From assembly GCA_964590495.1 (NCBI GenBank), contig CAZPWQ010000073.1, positions 1 to 17,891 on the forward strand: a stretch of DNA of 17,891 nt. Direction: 5' to 3'. This stretch comes from CAZPWQ01 sp964590495. Its GTDB lineage: Bacteria > Bacteroidota > Rhodothermia > Balneolales > Balneolaceae. Of this stretch, positions 1 to 7,005 are shown piece by piece. The position numbers were made by a program, and so were the translations under genes. Positions within the stretch are counted from its first letter, which is position 1. Each line of letters starts with the position of its first letter. A model generated the notes under the pieces. It did not search any database and had not been told where the DNA came from. It worked only from the letters and a program-made list of their open reading frames with translations.

Positions 1-25
1 TCGGATGAATTGAGAAAGTAGCTAA

Positions 26-232
26 TTCCGGTATAGGAATGAAGGAAGTGTTACTCATAATCTCACTGATTTTACTATACCGTACGGTATTATAATTCAA
101 AATCACAAAAAAAAGTTTGATGCTTCTGTAAATATTCCTCCCCGCCGGTTACCTGTTGACATTACCCGTGTATTTGGCAAAAACATTAAAACATATTGCA
201 AAGGTATTAGGTCTAACAAAAAGTTAATATAA
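26..232 (+). pseudogene. possible C-terminal gene remnant without a start codon
   Basis: This frame stays open for 68 codons after a stop at 23-25 and ends at a TAA at 230-232. It has no ATG, and no plausible alternative start with a ribosome binding site. The translation is not low-complexity (segments such as FTIPYGIII and LPVDITRVFGKNI), so it could be the tail of a decayed gene. I do not recognise the family. The IPYG segment faintly recalls FAD-dependent oxidoreductases, but that is only an impression. It may also be a chance open frame in AT-rich DNA. Confidence 0.2.
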
Positions 233-287
233 CCAACTCTAATGTCGTGCCATTCCTAATGCCCAGGAATGACTATTTTGGAGCTAG

Positions 288-462
288 CAAAAAGTCCCCC
301 TTAGCAAAGGGGGAATTAAAGGGGGTTGTTGGACCATCTTTGTCAAAGAAATGGAGCCTGAATTCAACTATACCTTCATTGTTACAATTATTGCTGTCGG
401 GCCGTTACCTAGAAACAACCCCCGCGGCTAAAGCCGCACCCCCTTTTTTAAGGGGGAATTTG
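288..462. repeat. MITE-like inverted repeat of G/C-run hairpins
   Basis: Two arms of roughly 45 bases, 288-332 and 414-462, are imperfect reverse complements of each other. Each starts with an A-rich stretch, then a CCCCCTT...AAGGGGG hairpin, and ends towards the centre with GGGGGTTGTT or its complement. The right arm carries an extra GCGGC-TAAA-GCCGC hairpin (424-437). About 80 bases of unrelated sequence lie between the arms. There is no transposase. Short C-run/G-run elements of this look are frequent in Bacteroidota and cyanobacterial intergenic DNA (recollection, not a search). A 102-codon open frame across it is judged spurious. Confidence 0.6.
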
Positions 463-544
463 TTTGCCCGAACAAATATAGCCAGAGTCTTCCTGATACA
501 CTTTCTTCACCTACAACATAACCCCCAAAAATCATATCCTGAAT

Positions 545-733
545 TTAATGGGTAATGTCACCGGTCACCTGTTGCTGTTCTTTTTTTGACGGATTCCATT
601 TTAAAATAGTTAGCACCCGCTTTTCATGTGTAACATATACAGGCGGCCCGGAGAATCGGGGTTTATTAAATGATCCGGTCGCTTTGGCTATGTAATTAAT
701 ACCTGTTCGAAAGAGGTAGTTTTCAGCAGCCAT
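545..733 (-). CDS. doubtful small hypothetical protein (62 aa)
   Basis: A 62-codon frame reads away from the lipoprotein gene, with 39 bases between the two starts. An AAGGAG sequence lies just 2 bases before its ATG, too close for ideal ribosome binding. Codon choice looks ordinary and the composition is mixed, with a basic, Gln-rich C-terminus (KKEQQQ near residues 51-55). There is no signal peptide, membrane segment or motif I recognise. It could be a small conserved protein or a chance frame. Conservation of the frame in relatives would decide. Confidence 0.3.
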   Translation of the reverse strand: MAAENYLFRTGINYIAKATGSFNKPRFSGPPVYVTHEKRVLTILKWNPSKKEQQQVTGDITH

Positions 734-772
734 TGCTCCTTGAATTCATCCAACTAAAATAAAGGCATCATT

Positions 773-2086
773 ATGAATCGATTAACAAAGTTTTTTTCTA
801 TCTCCAGGAGGGCGGAAGGGAATCTGTTTATGACCGGCATTTTCCTCGTCGTAATTTTATTTTTTCTCTTGTCTGCATGTGAAGACCAGAGAATGCAGAC
901 TGTAAAGTGGATCGAGTATGAGCCGGTTTATATGTCCCAGCAGGAATTTGCCAGTTCCGTTGCCATGGAGGAACCCCGCGAACTAAAAAAGCCGGGAAAA
1001 ATATATTTTTATGACGAATACTTGTTTGTCAATGAGATCAACAAGGGGGTTCACATCATCAATAACAGTGATCCGGCGTCTCCCTCCAAAGTCGGCTTTA
1101 TTAATATACCCGCTAACAAGGATATGGCAGTAAAAGGTGATCTGCTTTATGCCGATTCCCACAGCGATCTTCTTGTCTTTGACATTCAGGACATGCAAAA
1201 CCCTGAATTGATCACCAGGAAAGAGGACGTTTTTGAGACTTCTGCCAATGAAGCGCCGGGAATAATGCACAGTCGGCCGGATCCTTCAAATGGAGTTGTG
1301 GTGGACTGGAAACCGGTGGAAGTTGAAGAAGTGTGTGAAGGTGATTGTAATCGGTTTCAAGGGGGATGGCGTGCACAAGATGCCGCCAACTTTTCTACTG
1401 CCCAGGGCGGTGCACCCGGTTCCGCTCCGTCGGGTGTCGGCGGATCTATGGCGCGATTCACTATTACCGGTGACTATCTCTATGCTGTTGATTCCAGGAA
1501 ATTGATTACTTTTGACATCAGTGCAGAGGAGCCGAGCCAGCGAAGTATGAAAGAGGTAGGCTGGGCTATTGAGACTATTTTCCCCCACGAAAACAGTTTG
1601 TTTATCGGTTCCCAGAACGCCATGTACATATATGATATCACCGATCCCGCCGCTCCTGCCCGCCTTTCCGTGTATAATCACCTTACCGCCTGCGACCCGG
1701 TAGTTGTTGAAGGCAATTATGCCTTTGTAACCCTGCGCAACGGCAACCGGTGCGTGAACCAGGTAAACCAGCTTGAAGTCATCGATGTGGAAGACCGTTT
1801 CAATCCCAAACAGGTGGCTTTTTACGAAATGATAAACCCGCACGGACTCGGTATCGATAACGGGATTCTCTTTATCAGCGAAGGAGACGCCGGACTTAAA
1901 GTAATGGATGCCAAAGATCCGCTTGATGTAAAGCAGCTAAAGCATATTGAATCTATTAAAACATTTGATGTAATACCTTTCAATAATGTATTGATGGTGA
2001 CAGGCGAAAGCGGAATTGTGCAGTACGACTACAGTGATATCGATGATATCAAGCATTTGAGTACAATTCAGGTGGAGGATGATTAA
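773..2086 (+). CDS. LVIVD-repeat beta-propeller lipoprotein
   Basis: Predicted membrane-anchored lipoprotein of 437 residues. A long hydrophobic segment (about residues 20-35) ends in LLSAC, a lipobox with Cys36 as the lipidated residue. The mature part contains repeated blade-like units that pair a 'YLYV/LFIG' strand with a 'hxxhDIsDPxxP' turn, for example near residues 70-145 and from about 228 to 430. This is the LVIVD repeat pattern of predicted surface beta-propellers. The exact role is unknown; binding or scaffolding at the cell surface is inferred. A Cys-containing, Gly/Ser-rich insert lies at about 185-225. I chose ATG 773 because it gives a basic n-region (KFFSISRR). ATG 830 would also reach the lipobox but leaves no positive charge, and its upstream AGGAGG (806-811) is about 18 bases away. 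The barrel-like gene follows after 63 bases, probably in the same operon. Confidence 0.85.
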   Translation: MNRLTKFFSISRRAEGNLFMTGIFLVVILFFLLSACEDQRMQTVKWIEYEPVYMSQQEFASSVAMEEPRELKKPGKIYFYDEYLFVNEINKGVHIINNSDPASPSKVGFINIPANKDMAVKGDLLYADSHSDLLVFDIQDMQNPELITRKEDVFETSANEAPGIMHSRPDPSNGVVVDWKPVEVEEVCEGDCNRFQGGWRAQDAANFSTAQGGAPGSAPSGVGGSMARFTITGDYLYAVDSRKLITFDISAEEPSQRSMKEVGWAIETIFPHENSLFIGSQNAMYIYDITDPAAPARLSVYNHLTACDPVVVEGNYAFVTLRNGNRCVNQVNQLEVIDVEDRFNPKQVAFYEMINPHGLGIDNGILFISEGDAGLKVMDAKDPLDVKQLKHIESIKTFDVIPFNNVLMVTGESGIVQYDYSDIDDIKHLSTIQVEDD

Positions 2087-2149
2087 ATTGCTTGTACATT
2101 CAAATATATTGATAAATGGAAATCCGGTTTAACTTTATATCATTTTAAA

Positions 2150-2869
2150 ATGCGGCTGGTTACATTTTATTTACTACTGCTTTTACTCTTACTTCTTCCG
2201 GTGTCACCCCTGCTGGCCCAGGAAAACAGAGAGGATGTCGTGTATTTTAAGGACGGCAGCATCTTACGGGGTGAAATTATTGAACAGAATGGGAATGAAT
2301 CACTTAAAATTAAAACAGTGGGCAGAAATGTAATTGTCGTGATGCTGGAAGAAGTGAAAGAAATCCGGAAGGAAGAGGTGCCGGGAAAGCAATATTTCAA
2401 AGAAAAGGGATATGTGAATCTGTCCGGTGTGAGTATCCTCCCCGGCGGCAGCACTTCAACTCCAAGCTTTCAGATGATAAACGGCTACCAGTTTAACTCA
2501 CAGCTTTCGGCAGGGATTGGCATTGGCTTTGTGCTGTATAATGATCCTCTCAACCTGATGCCTCTTTTTCTCGATATTAAGTACAAATTCCTGGAGGCGA
2601 ATACCACTCCCTTTGTTTTCTTTAAAAGCGGGTATAGTTTCAGCATTCTGCCGGATGAGAGTATGGAGGTTGAAAGTCACCGGGGCGGGTTTATGATGAA
2701 TCCGGGTGTCGGCTTACAGTTTGACACCAGCGGGGGTTTCGGAATATACTTTTCTGCGGGATATAACCTGGATAACTCAAGCTTTGAACAGGAAGGATTT
2801 AATGGACGTATTATAGTAAACGATATCTCCTACAGGCGTCTGCTTCTGGGTTTTGGATTGACGTTTTGA
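2150..2869 (+). CDS. secreted outer-membrane beta-barrel-like protein
   Basis: A 239-residue protein with a clear signal peptide: MRLVTFY followed by a run of nine leucines and cleavage near LLAQ (residue about 24). The next part (about 28-70) is a small beta-rich module with 'VVYFKDGSILRGEI' and 'VVMLEEVKEIRKE', of the kind found at the N-terminus of many Bacteroidota envelope proteins. Residues about 85-239 alternate Gly and aromatic residues in short strands (GYQFNSQLSAGIGIGF, GGFGIYFSAGYNL) and end in a C-terminal Phe, typical of outer-membrane barrels. Substrate and function are unknown. It probably shares a transcript with the upstream lipoprotein gene. The barrel assignment rests on pattern only; a periplasmic beta-sandwich is possible. 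Confidence 0.75.
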   Translation: MRLVTFYLLLLLLLLLPVSPLLAQENREDVVYFKDGSILRGEIIEQNGNESLKIKTVGRNVIVVMLEEVKEIRKEEVPGKQYFKEKGYVNLSGVSILPGGSTSTPSFQMINGYQFNSQLSAGIGIGFVLYNDPLNLMPLFLDIKYKFLEANTTPFVFFKSGYSFSILPDESMEVESHRGGFMMNPGVGLQFDTSGGFGIYFSAGYNLDNSSFEQEGFNGRIIVNDISYRRLLLGFGLTF

Positions 2870-2900
2870 GAAGAACGAACGAGTACAACTGATTCGAAAC

Positions 2901-2951
2901 GCCACCAGAGGTGGCAGCTCTGGGCGTGCCGAACCAGAGGTTCGACACGAG
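2901..2951 (+). repeat. two-hairpin palindromic repeat, copy A
   Basis: Two short hairpins with three-base loops: GCCACC-aga-GGTGGC at 2901-2915 and CGAACC-aga-GGTTCG at 2930-2944, separated by 14 bases and followed by ACACGAG. It matches the copy at 12098-12148 closely and, in reverse complement, the copy at 2989-3038. No open frame or transposase is linked to it. Confidence 0.75.
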
Positions 2952-2988
2952 TTATAGTTGTTAGTTTGTCACATATTATACCTTCATT

Positions 2989-3038
2989 CCTCGTTCCGCA
3001 CCTCCGGTGCGGAATGCAAGCTTGTGACCTCCGGTCAC
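2989..3038 (-). repeat. two-hairpin palindromic repeat, copy C (inverted)
   Basis: On the plus strand the hairpins are TTCCGCACC-tcc-GGTGCGGAA (2994-3014) and GTGACC-tcc-GGTCAC (3024-3038), preceded by CCTCG. Read on the minus strand, it has the same order as copy A: a shorter hairpin, a linker, a longer hairpin, then CGAGG. Stem bases differ from copy A on both arms together, so pairing is kept. It faces copy A across 37 bases, between the 3' ends of two convergent genes. Confidence 0.7.
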
Positions 3039-3133
3039 GTAAGGCTGATTAATGATATGCTAATAACAGAATTAAGTTGTAGTTTCTGAAGAATTTAGGC
3101 TTTTCACCGCCCACCGCCTCCAGCCTACTGCAC

Positions 3134-4216
3134 TTATCGGTCCAGATCAAACGAAGCGGGTTTTCGTTCCACTTTTGTGAGGGTAAAGCTGAACGTGGAT
3201 CCTACATTGGGTTTGCTTTCGATAAAGAACTCTTCACCGTGGGCTTCCATAATATGTTTCACGATAGCCAGTCCCAAGCCGGTGCCTCCTTTTTCGCGTG
3301 AGCGTGATTTGTCGACCCGGAAGAAACGCTCGGTAACACGCTCAATATATTGTTCTTCTATTCCAATGCCTGTATCCTGTACATATAGCAATATGCGCTG
3401 ACGGTCTTTGGAAAAAGGTTTAGTACCGACCTTTACCTTGCCGCCGGGTTTGTTGTACTTGATGGCATTCTCAATCAGATTGATCAGCACCTGTTTTATC
3501 TGGTTACGGTCGGCACTGACCAGCAGGTTTTTGTTGAAATCTTCAAATTCGATATTCACATCCTCTTTTTGGGCTTTGTACTGCAGGCTTTCCACGATAT
3601 CCATTACGACATCCCGCAGGTATATATCCTGAACTTCCGATTTCAGTTCCCCCGTTTCCAGCTTTGAAATTTCCATCAGATCCTTTGTGAGATAAGTCAG
3701 CCGGTTGACGTTGCGCATCGCTTTTTTTAGAAACTGCCGGTTAACCTCATCATCATCGATAGCACCGTTCAGCAGTGTTTCAATAAAACCCTGGATAGCA
3801 AAGATGGGAGTTTTCAGCTCGTGGGAAATATCGCCGATAAACTCCTTGCGATAATTCTCAATGCGATTCAGCCGCTGAATTTCCCGTTCGACCGTCTTGC
3901 TGGCACGAACAGATTGTTTGATAAGGTAATCAAGCTCATCTTTTCCGTCGGTCGGCAAATTTTCATATTCTTCAAAACGCTTGCGGATGATATTGCGGGT
4001 GATGCGGTTCAGGGTTTCAAGCCGAGAAAACTGCATTTTGTATGTGACAAGGTAGACGAGTATAAAAGTGACTAATGACAGAAGTAATCCGAAGCCTAAA
4101 GCCAGAAAAATTTTGTCACTGAAAAATGCAATAGATAGAATAATGTCGAATGCACCGATCAGGAGGGCCGAAAGCAATGCACTACGAAAAGCTGATTTAG
4201 GTTTAAAAATCTTCAT
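3134..4216 (-). CDS. PhoR-like sensor histidine kinase
   Basis: Membrane-bound sensor kinase of 360 residues that autophosphorylates on His and passes phosphate to the response regulator encoded just upstream. Two membrane helices (about 11-33 and 36-58) have almost no periplasmic loop, so sensing is probably intramembrane or through a partner. A HAMP-like/coiled linker follows (60-120). The phosphoacceptor motif FIGDISHELKTP holds His132. The ATPase domain shows the N box NLIENAIKYN (Asn250), DTGIGI (Asp281, Gly283) and the glycine loop GGTGLGLA (310-317). There is no PAS domain, unlike many PhoR proteins. Its ATG shares one base with the regulator's TAA (TAATG), indicating translational coupling. 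The signal is unknown; phosphate sensing is possible but not shown, as no pst or phoU gene is nearby. Confidence 0.93.
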   Translation of the reverse strand: MKIFKPKSAFRSALLSALLIGAFDIILSIAFFSDKIFLALGFGLLLSLVTFILVYLVTYKMQFSRLETLNRITRNIIRKRFEEYENLPTDGKDELDYLIKQSVRASKTVEREIQRLNRIENYRKEFIGDISHELKTPIFAIQGFIETLLNGAIDDDEVNRQFLKKAMRNVNRLTYLTKDLMEISKLETGELKSEVQDIYLRDVVMDIVESLQYKAQKEDVNIEFEDFNKNLLVSADRNQIKQVLINLIENAIKYNKPGGKVKVGTKPFSKDRQRILLYVQDTGIGIEEQYIERVTERFFRVDKSRSREKGGTGLGLAIVKHIMEAHGEEFFIESKPNVGSTFSFTLTKVERKPASFDLDR

Positions 4217-4896
4217 TACTCCTTGAAACGATATCCGACACCTTTTACAGTTTCAATATATTCGTCGCCCAGTTTTTCGCGGATTTTGCGAACATGGACA
4301 TCTACGGTTCTGTCGACAACATATACATTATTACCCCACACTTCATTAAGTAGCGTCTGGCGGTCCATAACCTTGCCTTTCCGGCTGGCAAGGAAATAAA
4401 GTAATTCGAACTCCTTCCGTGGCAGGCGATATTCTTTCTCACCCCGGGTAACAAGATACCGGTCTTTGTCGATGACGATATCATGGACATCAAGCTGGTC
4501 GGCCTCTTCTTCGATCTCTTCAAAACGGCGAAGAACAGCTTTTATACGTGAGATTAACTTCGTGGTGCTGATCGGTTTCGTGATATAATCGTCTCCACCT
4601 TTGTTGAGACCTTCCACCTCGGTTTTTTCGTCACCACGGGCTGTTAAAAAGATGATCGGTATGCGCTTTAGTTTATCATCATTACGCATAATCTCTACAA
4701 CTTCCAGCCCGTCCATCTTTGGCATCATGATGTCGAGCAGCACGAGGCTGGGGTGATGCTCACGGGCTACGGCAATTCCTTCCTTGCCGTCTTCGGCTTT
4801 TAAAACATCAAAGCCCTCTTTTTTCAAATTATATTCTATAAGATCAAGAAGGTCCTGCTCATCGTCGACGACAAGAATTGTTTGTTTGTCAGACAC
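4216..4896 (-). CDS. OmpR/PhoB-class response regulator
   Basis: DNA-binding response regulator of 226 residues. The receiver domain (1-120) has the acidic pair Asp11-Asp12, phospho-acceptor Asp55 in LVLLDIMMPKMDG, Thr85 in FLTARGD and Lys107 in YITKPIS, so all switch residues are present. The C-terminal winged helix (about 130-226) has the conserved RLPRKEFELLYFLA segment, a recognition-helix region around VDRTVDVHVRKIREKL, and ends in VKGVGYRFKE, as in PhoB and OmpR relatives. It is the likely partner of the overlapping kinase gene. The ruvA stop lies 115 bases upstream on the same strand with no evident terminator between, so readthrough from ruvCA is possible. Target genes cannot be read from the window. 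Confidence 0.93.
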   Translation of the reverse strand: MSDKQTILVVDDEQDLLDLIEYNLKKEGFDVLKAEDGKEGIAVAREHHPSLVLLDIMMPKMDGLEVVEIMRNDDKLKRIPIIFLTARGDEKTEVEGLNKGGDDYITKPISTTKLISRIKAVLRRFEEIEEEADQLDVHDIVIDKDRYLVTRGEKEYRLPRKEFELLYFLASRKGKVMDRQTLLNEVWGNNVYVVDRTVDVHVRKIREKLGDEYIETVKGVGYRFKE

Positions 4897-5011
4897 AGTT
4901 GCTGGCTTAGTTCCAATGCTTATTGAAGGTAAGGAAAATATTACCCTGGTTTATGCTTCAATAGTACGAAGCACGCTGATGAAATTAAACCCGGAGAACG
5001 TTAAATAATTG

Positions 5012-5611
5012 TTATCTATTTAGCTGAGTCAGAGCTTTTTTTACCAGATCCTGGACGTTTTCACCGATATTATTGGCCTTTGATGCGGCAACAACGGCTT
5101 TTTCGGCTTCCCGTTTTTTAAAGCCGAGCGATTCAAGTGCTGAAATCGCCTCCTCCTTCAGGTTCCCGCTTACGGAAGAAGTGCTGGCCGAATAGGTAGC
5201 GTCAACCATTTCAGACATTTTATCTTTTAGCTCCAGGATCATGCGATCAGCAGTTTTCTTGCCAATACCGGTAATTTGTGAAAGCGCTGACCGGTCTTGT
5301 TGTACGATAGCACCGGTAATTTCTTCGGCAGGCATGCCCGACAGAATAGTCAGACCAAGTTTGGGTCCCACACCCTTCACTGTAATCAAAAGCTCAAATA
5401 GTTCTTTCTCATTTTCAGTCAGAAATCCGAAAAGCCGCTGATCGTTATCGGTAATATGGTGATGAACCAATAGTGAAATTTCCTCCCCCTCTTCCGGGAG
5501 CTCCTCGTAGGTTTGGGTAGAGATCTCCAGCCCATAGCCGACATCATTGACATCCAGTATCAACCGGTTTGGTGCTTTTAGGTAAACAACTCCTTTTAAA
5601 TAAGCAATCAT
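5012..5611 (-). CDS. ruvA: Holliday junction branch migration protein RuvA
   Basis: RuvA binds four-way DNA junctions as a tetramer and positions the RuvB helicase motors for branch migration. The protein starts MIAYLKGVV and has an OB-fold domain (1-63), two helix-hairpin-helix motifs (around LFELLITVKGVGPKLGL and LSQITGIGKKTADRMILEL), a linker, and the C-terminal RuvB-contacting domain (ISALESLGFKKREAEKAV). Length is about 199 residues, normal for the family. A TTG two codons upstream (5615-5617) would also be in frame, but the family begins at the Met of MIAYLKG, so I start at 5611. The ruvC stop is only 7 bases upstream, so the two are co-transcribed. ruvB is not in the window. Confidence 0.96.
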   Translation of the reverse strand: MIAYLKGVVYLKAPNRLILDVNDVGYGLEISTQTYEELPEEGEEISLLVHHHITDNDQRLFGFLTENEKELFELLITVKGVGPKLGLTILSGMPAEEITGAIVQQDRSALSQITGIGKKTADRMILELKDKMSEMVDATYSASTSSVSGNLKEEAISALESLGFKKREAEKAVVAASKANNIGENVQDLVKKALTQLNR

Positions 5612-5618
5612 AAACAAG

Positions 5619-6200
5619 TTAAGAACTTATGCGGTCGGGATTGTTTGCCACAAACGATTCCCAACTCGACTTACTGTTATTTTGATGTGTTTTGGAAGAC
5701 GACCCCGCAGCCTGATTACCGATGCTGTTGTTTCTCATAAGATGACACCACGCTACAGCCAGTGAATCCGTAGCATCTTTGGACAGACTTTCCTTCGGGA
5801 GCTTCACCATCTTGCGAAGCATAAATGCCACCTGCTCTTTACTGGCATTTCCGTTACCCGTGATCGATTTTTTTACCTGTTTGGGATAATATTCCACTAC
5901 TGAAATATCCTGATTCGTAATAGCCAGCATTGCAGCGGCCTGTGCTCTTCCCAGCTTGAGCATGGCAAGCGGGTCAACACCATACACTGGAGTTTCAACG
6001 GCACAGGAGGTCGGATTAAAGGAAGAAACGATATCGGAGACTTTATGGAATATTAATTGGAGGCGGTCGGCGTGATCATCGAGATGTGCCATCTTAATGA
6101 CGTCACAACGCAAGGCAACGAGCTTACCTTTTTGCTCTGTAAGTACAGCATATCCCATATTTCGCGAGCCCGGATCGATACCGAGAATAAGGTCCGACAT
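5619..6200 (-). CDS. ruvC: Holliday junction resolvase RuvC
   Basis: Endonuclease that cuts Holliday junctions symmetrically, acting with RuvA and RuvB. The four acidic catalytic residues are visible: Asp9 in LGIDPGSRNMGYAV, Glu69 in CAVETPVYG, and Asp142 and Asp145 in SKDATDSLAVAW. The helix MLKLGRAQAAAM (80-91) and the basic segment YYPKQVKKSITGNGNASKEQ (105-124, with KK and GNG) match the DNA-binding part of the family. At 193 residues it is slightly longer than the 170-190 usual, owing to a Ser/Asn-rich tail after residue 155 that is probably disordered. It heads the ruvC-ruvA transcript. I see no strong promoter within the 70 bases upstream. Confidence 0.96.
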   Translation of the reverse strand: MSDLILGIDPGSRNMGYAVLTEQKGKLVALRCDVIKMAHLDDHADRLQLIFHKVSDIVSSFNPTSCAVETPVYGVDPLAMLKLGRAQAAAMLAITNQDISVVEYYPKQVKKSITGNGNASKEQVAFMLRKMVKLPKESLSKDATDSLAVAWCHLMRNNSIGNQAAGSSSKTHQNNSKSSWESFVANNPDRISS

Positions 6201-6272
6201 AAATAATTATAATAGGCTTAGCATTTAAAAGAATATAACGGATTACCACCACCAATCCATAATACAAATATA

Positions 6273-6301
6273 AAAGCCCCGGATGGGGAAACCGGGGCTT
6301 T
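6273..6301 (-). terminator. strong GC hairpin, terminator-like on the minus strand
   Basis: A 10-bp perfect stem, AAAGCCCCGG/CCGGGGCTTT, has a 9-base loop. On the minus strand the stem ends in CTTTTATATTTG, a weak T tract; on the plus strand only three T follow. It sits 72 bases upstream of ruvC, beyond the terminator of the ankyrin gene. It may therefore end a separate minus-strand transcript starting between the two hairpins. Confidence 0.6.
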
Positions 6302-6440
6302 GCGAGGTTATCTATGCTTAGAATAGATATATTTACAAAAAGGATTTGTTGAACTATAAGTATGCAACTGCTCCCTTTTGCTAAGTGTGGTAACGGAGTA
6401 ACTCCATTTTTATTTCTTTTCGTCAAAATTAAACAGGTAG
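6302..6440 (-). ncRNA. candidate small RNA between two terminator-like hairpins
   Basis: No coding frame is evident in this 139-base stretch, yet hairpins bound it on both sides, and the left one would end minus-strand transcription. In the minus direction it contains the self-complementary GGAGTTACTCC (rc of 6399-6409) and an ATCTAT/ATAGAT stem with a 7-base loop (6310-6328). It matches no RNA family I can recognise; tmRNA, SRP RNA and RNase P features are absent. The call is inference from layout only. Confidence 0.25.
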
Positions 6441-6480
6441 AAATAAAAAAAGCCCCAATCGGTTAAAATCAATCGGGGCT
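6441..6480 (-). terminator. rho-independent terminator of the ankyrin gene
   Basis: On the minus strand an AGCCCC...GGGGCT stem (6451-6480), extended inward by partly paired GATT/AATC segments, is followed directly by TTTTTTATTT. It lies about 40 bases after the stop of the ankyrin-repeat gene. Confidence 0.85.
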
Positions 6481-6522
6481 CCATGTAAAATGCCCTAAAA
6501 TTTATTCAGACTTTCTGGAAGG

Positions 6523-7005
6523 TTAAGAGAGCTTGTCTGCTTTTCGTTCTGCCTTTTTCAGTATGTAATACAGAGAACGGTGACCGTAGACTTTCGCCAT
6601 TGTTGCAGCGGTCGTTCCACTATTGTTGGTTATCAGGGGATCAGCGTTATGATCAAGCAGCTTGTTGATAATGTGTTCGTGACCGTATTTGGCGGCAAGC
6701 ATCAGCGATGTAGCGCCCGCATTATTTTGTTTGTTCACATCAGCATTGTGGGCAAGCAACATGTCAACAGTAGGGGTATCTCCGATTTTTGATGCAAAAA
6801 TAAGAGGTGTATTTCCCAGCTTGTCTGCCACATTTACATCTGCTCCCTGCTCCAGCAGACTTTTGATCATTTTAACTTTTCCTGTTTTAGCCGCATCCAA
6901 TAAATCTTTATCAGGATTTGGATGAGCGTCCAGTGCCGGCGTAATTAACAGACAAGCCGCCACCGCAATTAAAAGTATGGATTTTAGTTTTAAGGCATTT
7001 TTCAT
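6523..7005 (-). CDS. secreted ankyrin-repeat protein
   Basis: A 160-residue exported protein. The signal peptide (1-27) has basic start residues (KNALKLK), a hydrophobic core and an ALDA cleavage site. The mature part is four ankyrin repeats of about 33 residues, near 31-62, 63-95, 96-128 and 129-160. They show the usual G-ADVN turns and 'G-TPLhhAs' helix starts (GADVNVADKLGNTPLIFASK; HNADVNKQNNAGATSLMLAAK). The last repeat is degenerate and ends in a Lys-rich cap. Ankyrin stacks bind other proteins; the partner is unknown, and no catalase or peroxidase neighbour of the kind linked to some periplasmic ankyrin proteins is present. It appears monocistronic, with its own terminator. An 8-bp inverted repeat touches the start codon (7006-7036) and may control expression. 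Confidence 0.9.
   Translation of the reverse strand: MKNALKLKSILLIAVAACLLITPALDAHPNPDKDLLDAAKTGKVKMIKSLLEQGADVNVADKLGNTPLIFASKIGDTPTVDMLLAHNADVNKQNNAGATSLMLAAKYGHEHIINKLLDHNADPLITNNSGTTAATMAKVYGHRSLYYILKKAERKADKLS

Larger units (their letters stand above)
1..772. other. intergenic region upstream of the LVIVD lipoprotein gene
   Basis: This 772-base stretch has no convincing gene. It holds a possible gene remnant (26-232), the inverted-repeat element at 288-462 and a doubtful 62-codon minus-strand frame (545-733). I see no clear promoter for the gene at 773 and no RNA gene. A perfect 14-base palindrome, ATACCGTACGGTAT, lies at 77-90, but it falls inside the possible remnant frame and has no obvious target gene. 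Confidence 0.5.
6201..6522. other. intergenic region between ruvC and the ankyrin gene
   Basis: This 322-base gene-free stretch holds two strong hairpins (6273-6301 and 6441-6480) and the possible small RNA between them. The roughly 70 bases next to ruvC should contain its promoter, but I cannot pick out a convincing one. Confidence 0.6.

Noticed and set aside
77..90. Perfect 14-base palindrome ATACCGTACGGTAT, resembling a TetR-type operator
   Set aside because: It falls inside a possible coding remnant (codons for IPYG), no regulator gene or promoter is near, and a single occurrence cannot be told from chance.
247..555. A 102-codon plus-strand frame
   Set aside because: It runs through the inverted-repeat element and has no protein-like pattern outside the repeat-derived Lys/Gly/Pro stretches.
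1286..1843. A 185-codon frame antisense to the lipoprotein gene
   Set aside because: It is a shadow of the LVIVD-repeat coding region; no family features or ribosome binding site.
2930..2950. GGTTCGA resembling a tRNA T-loop
   Set aside because: It is part of the palindromic repeat; there is no acceptor stem, anticodon arm or D-loop around it.
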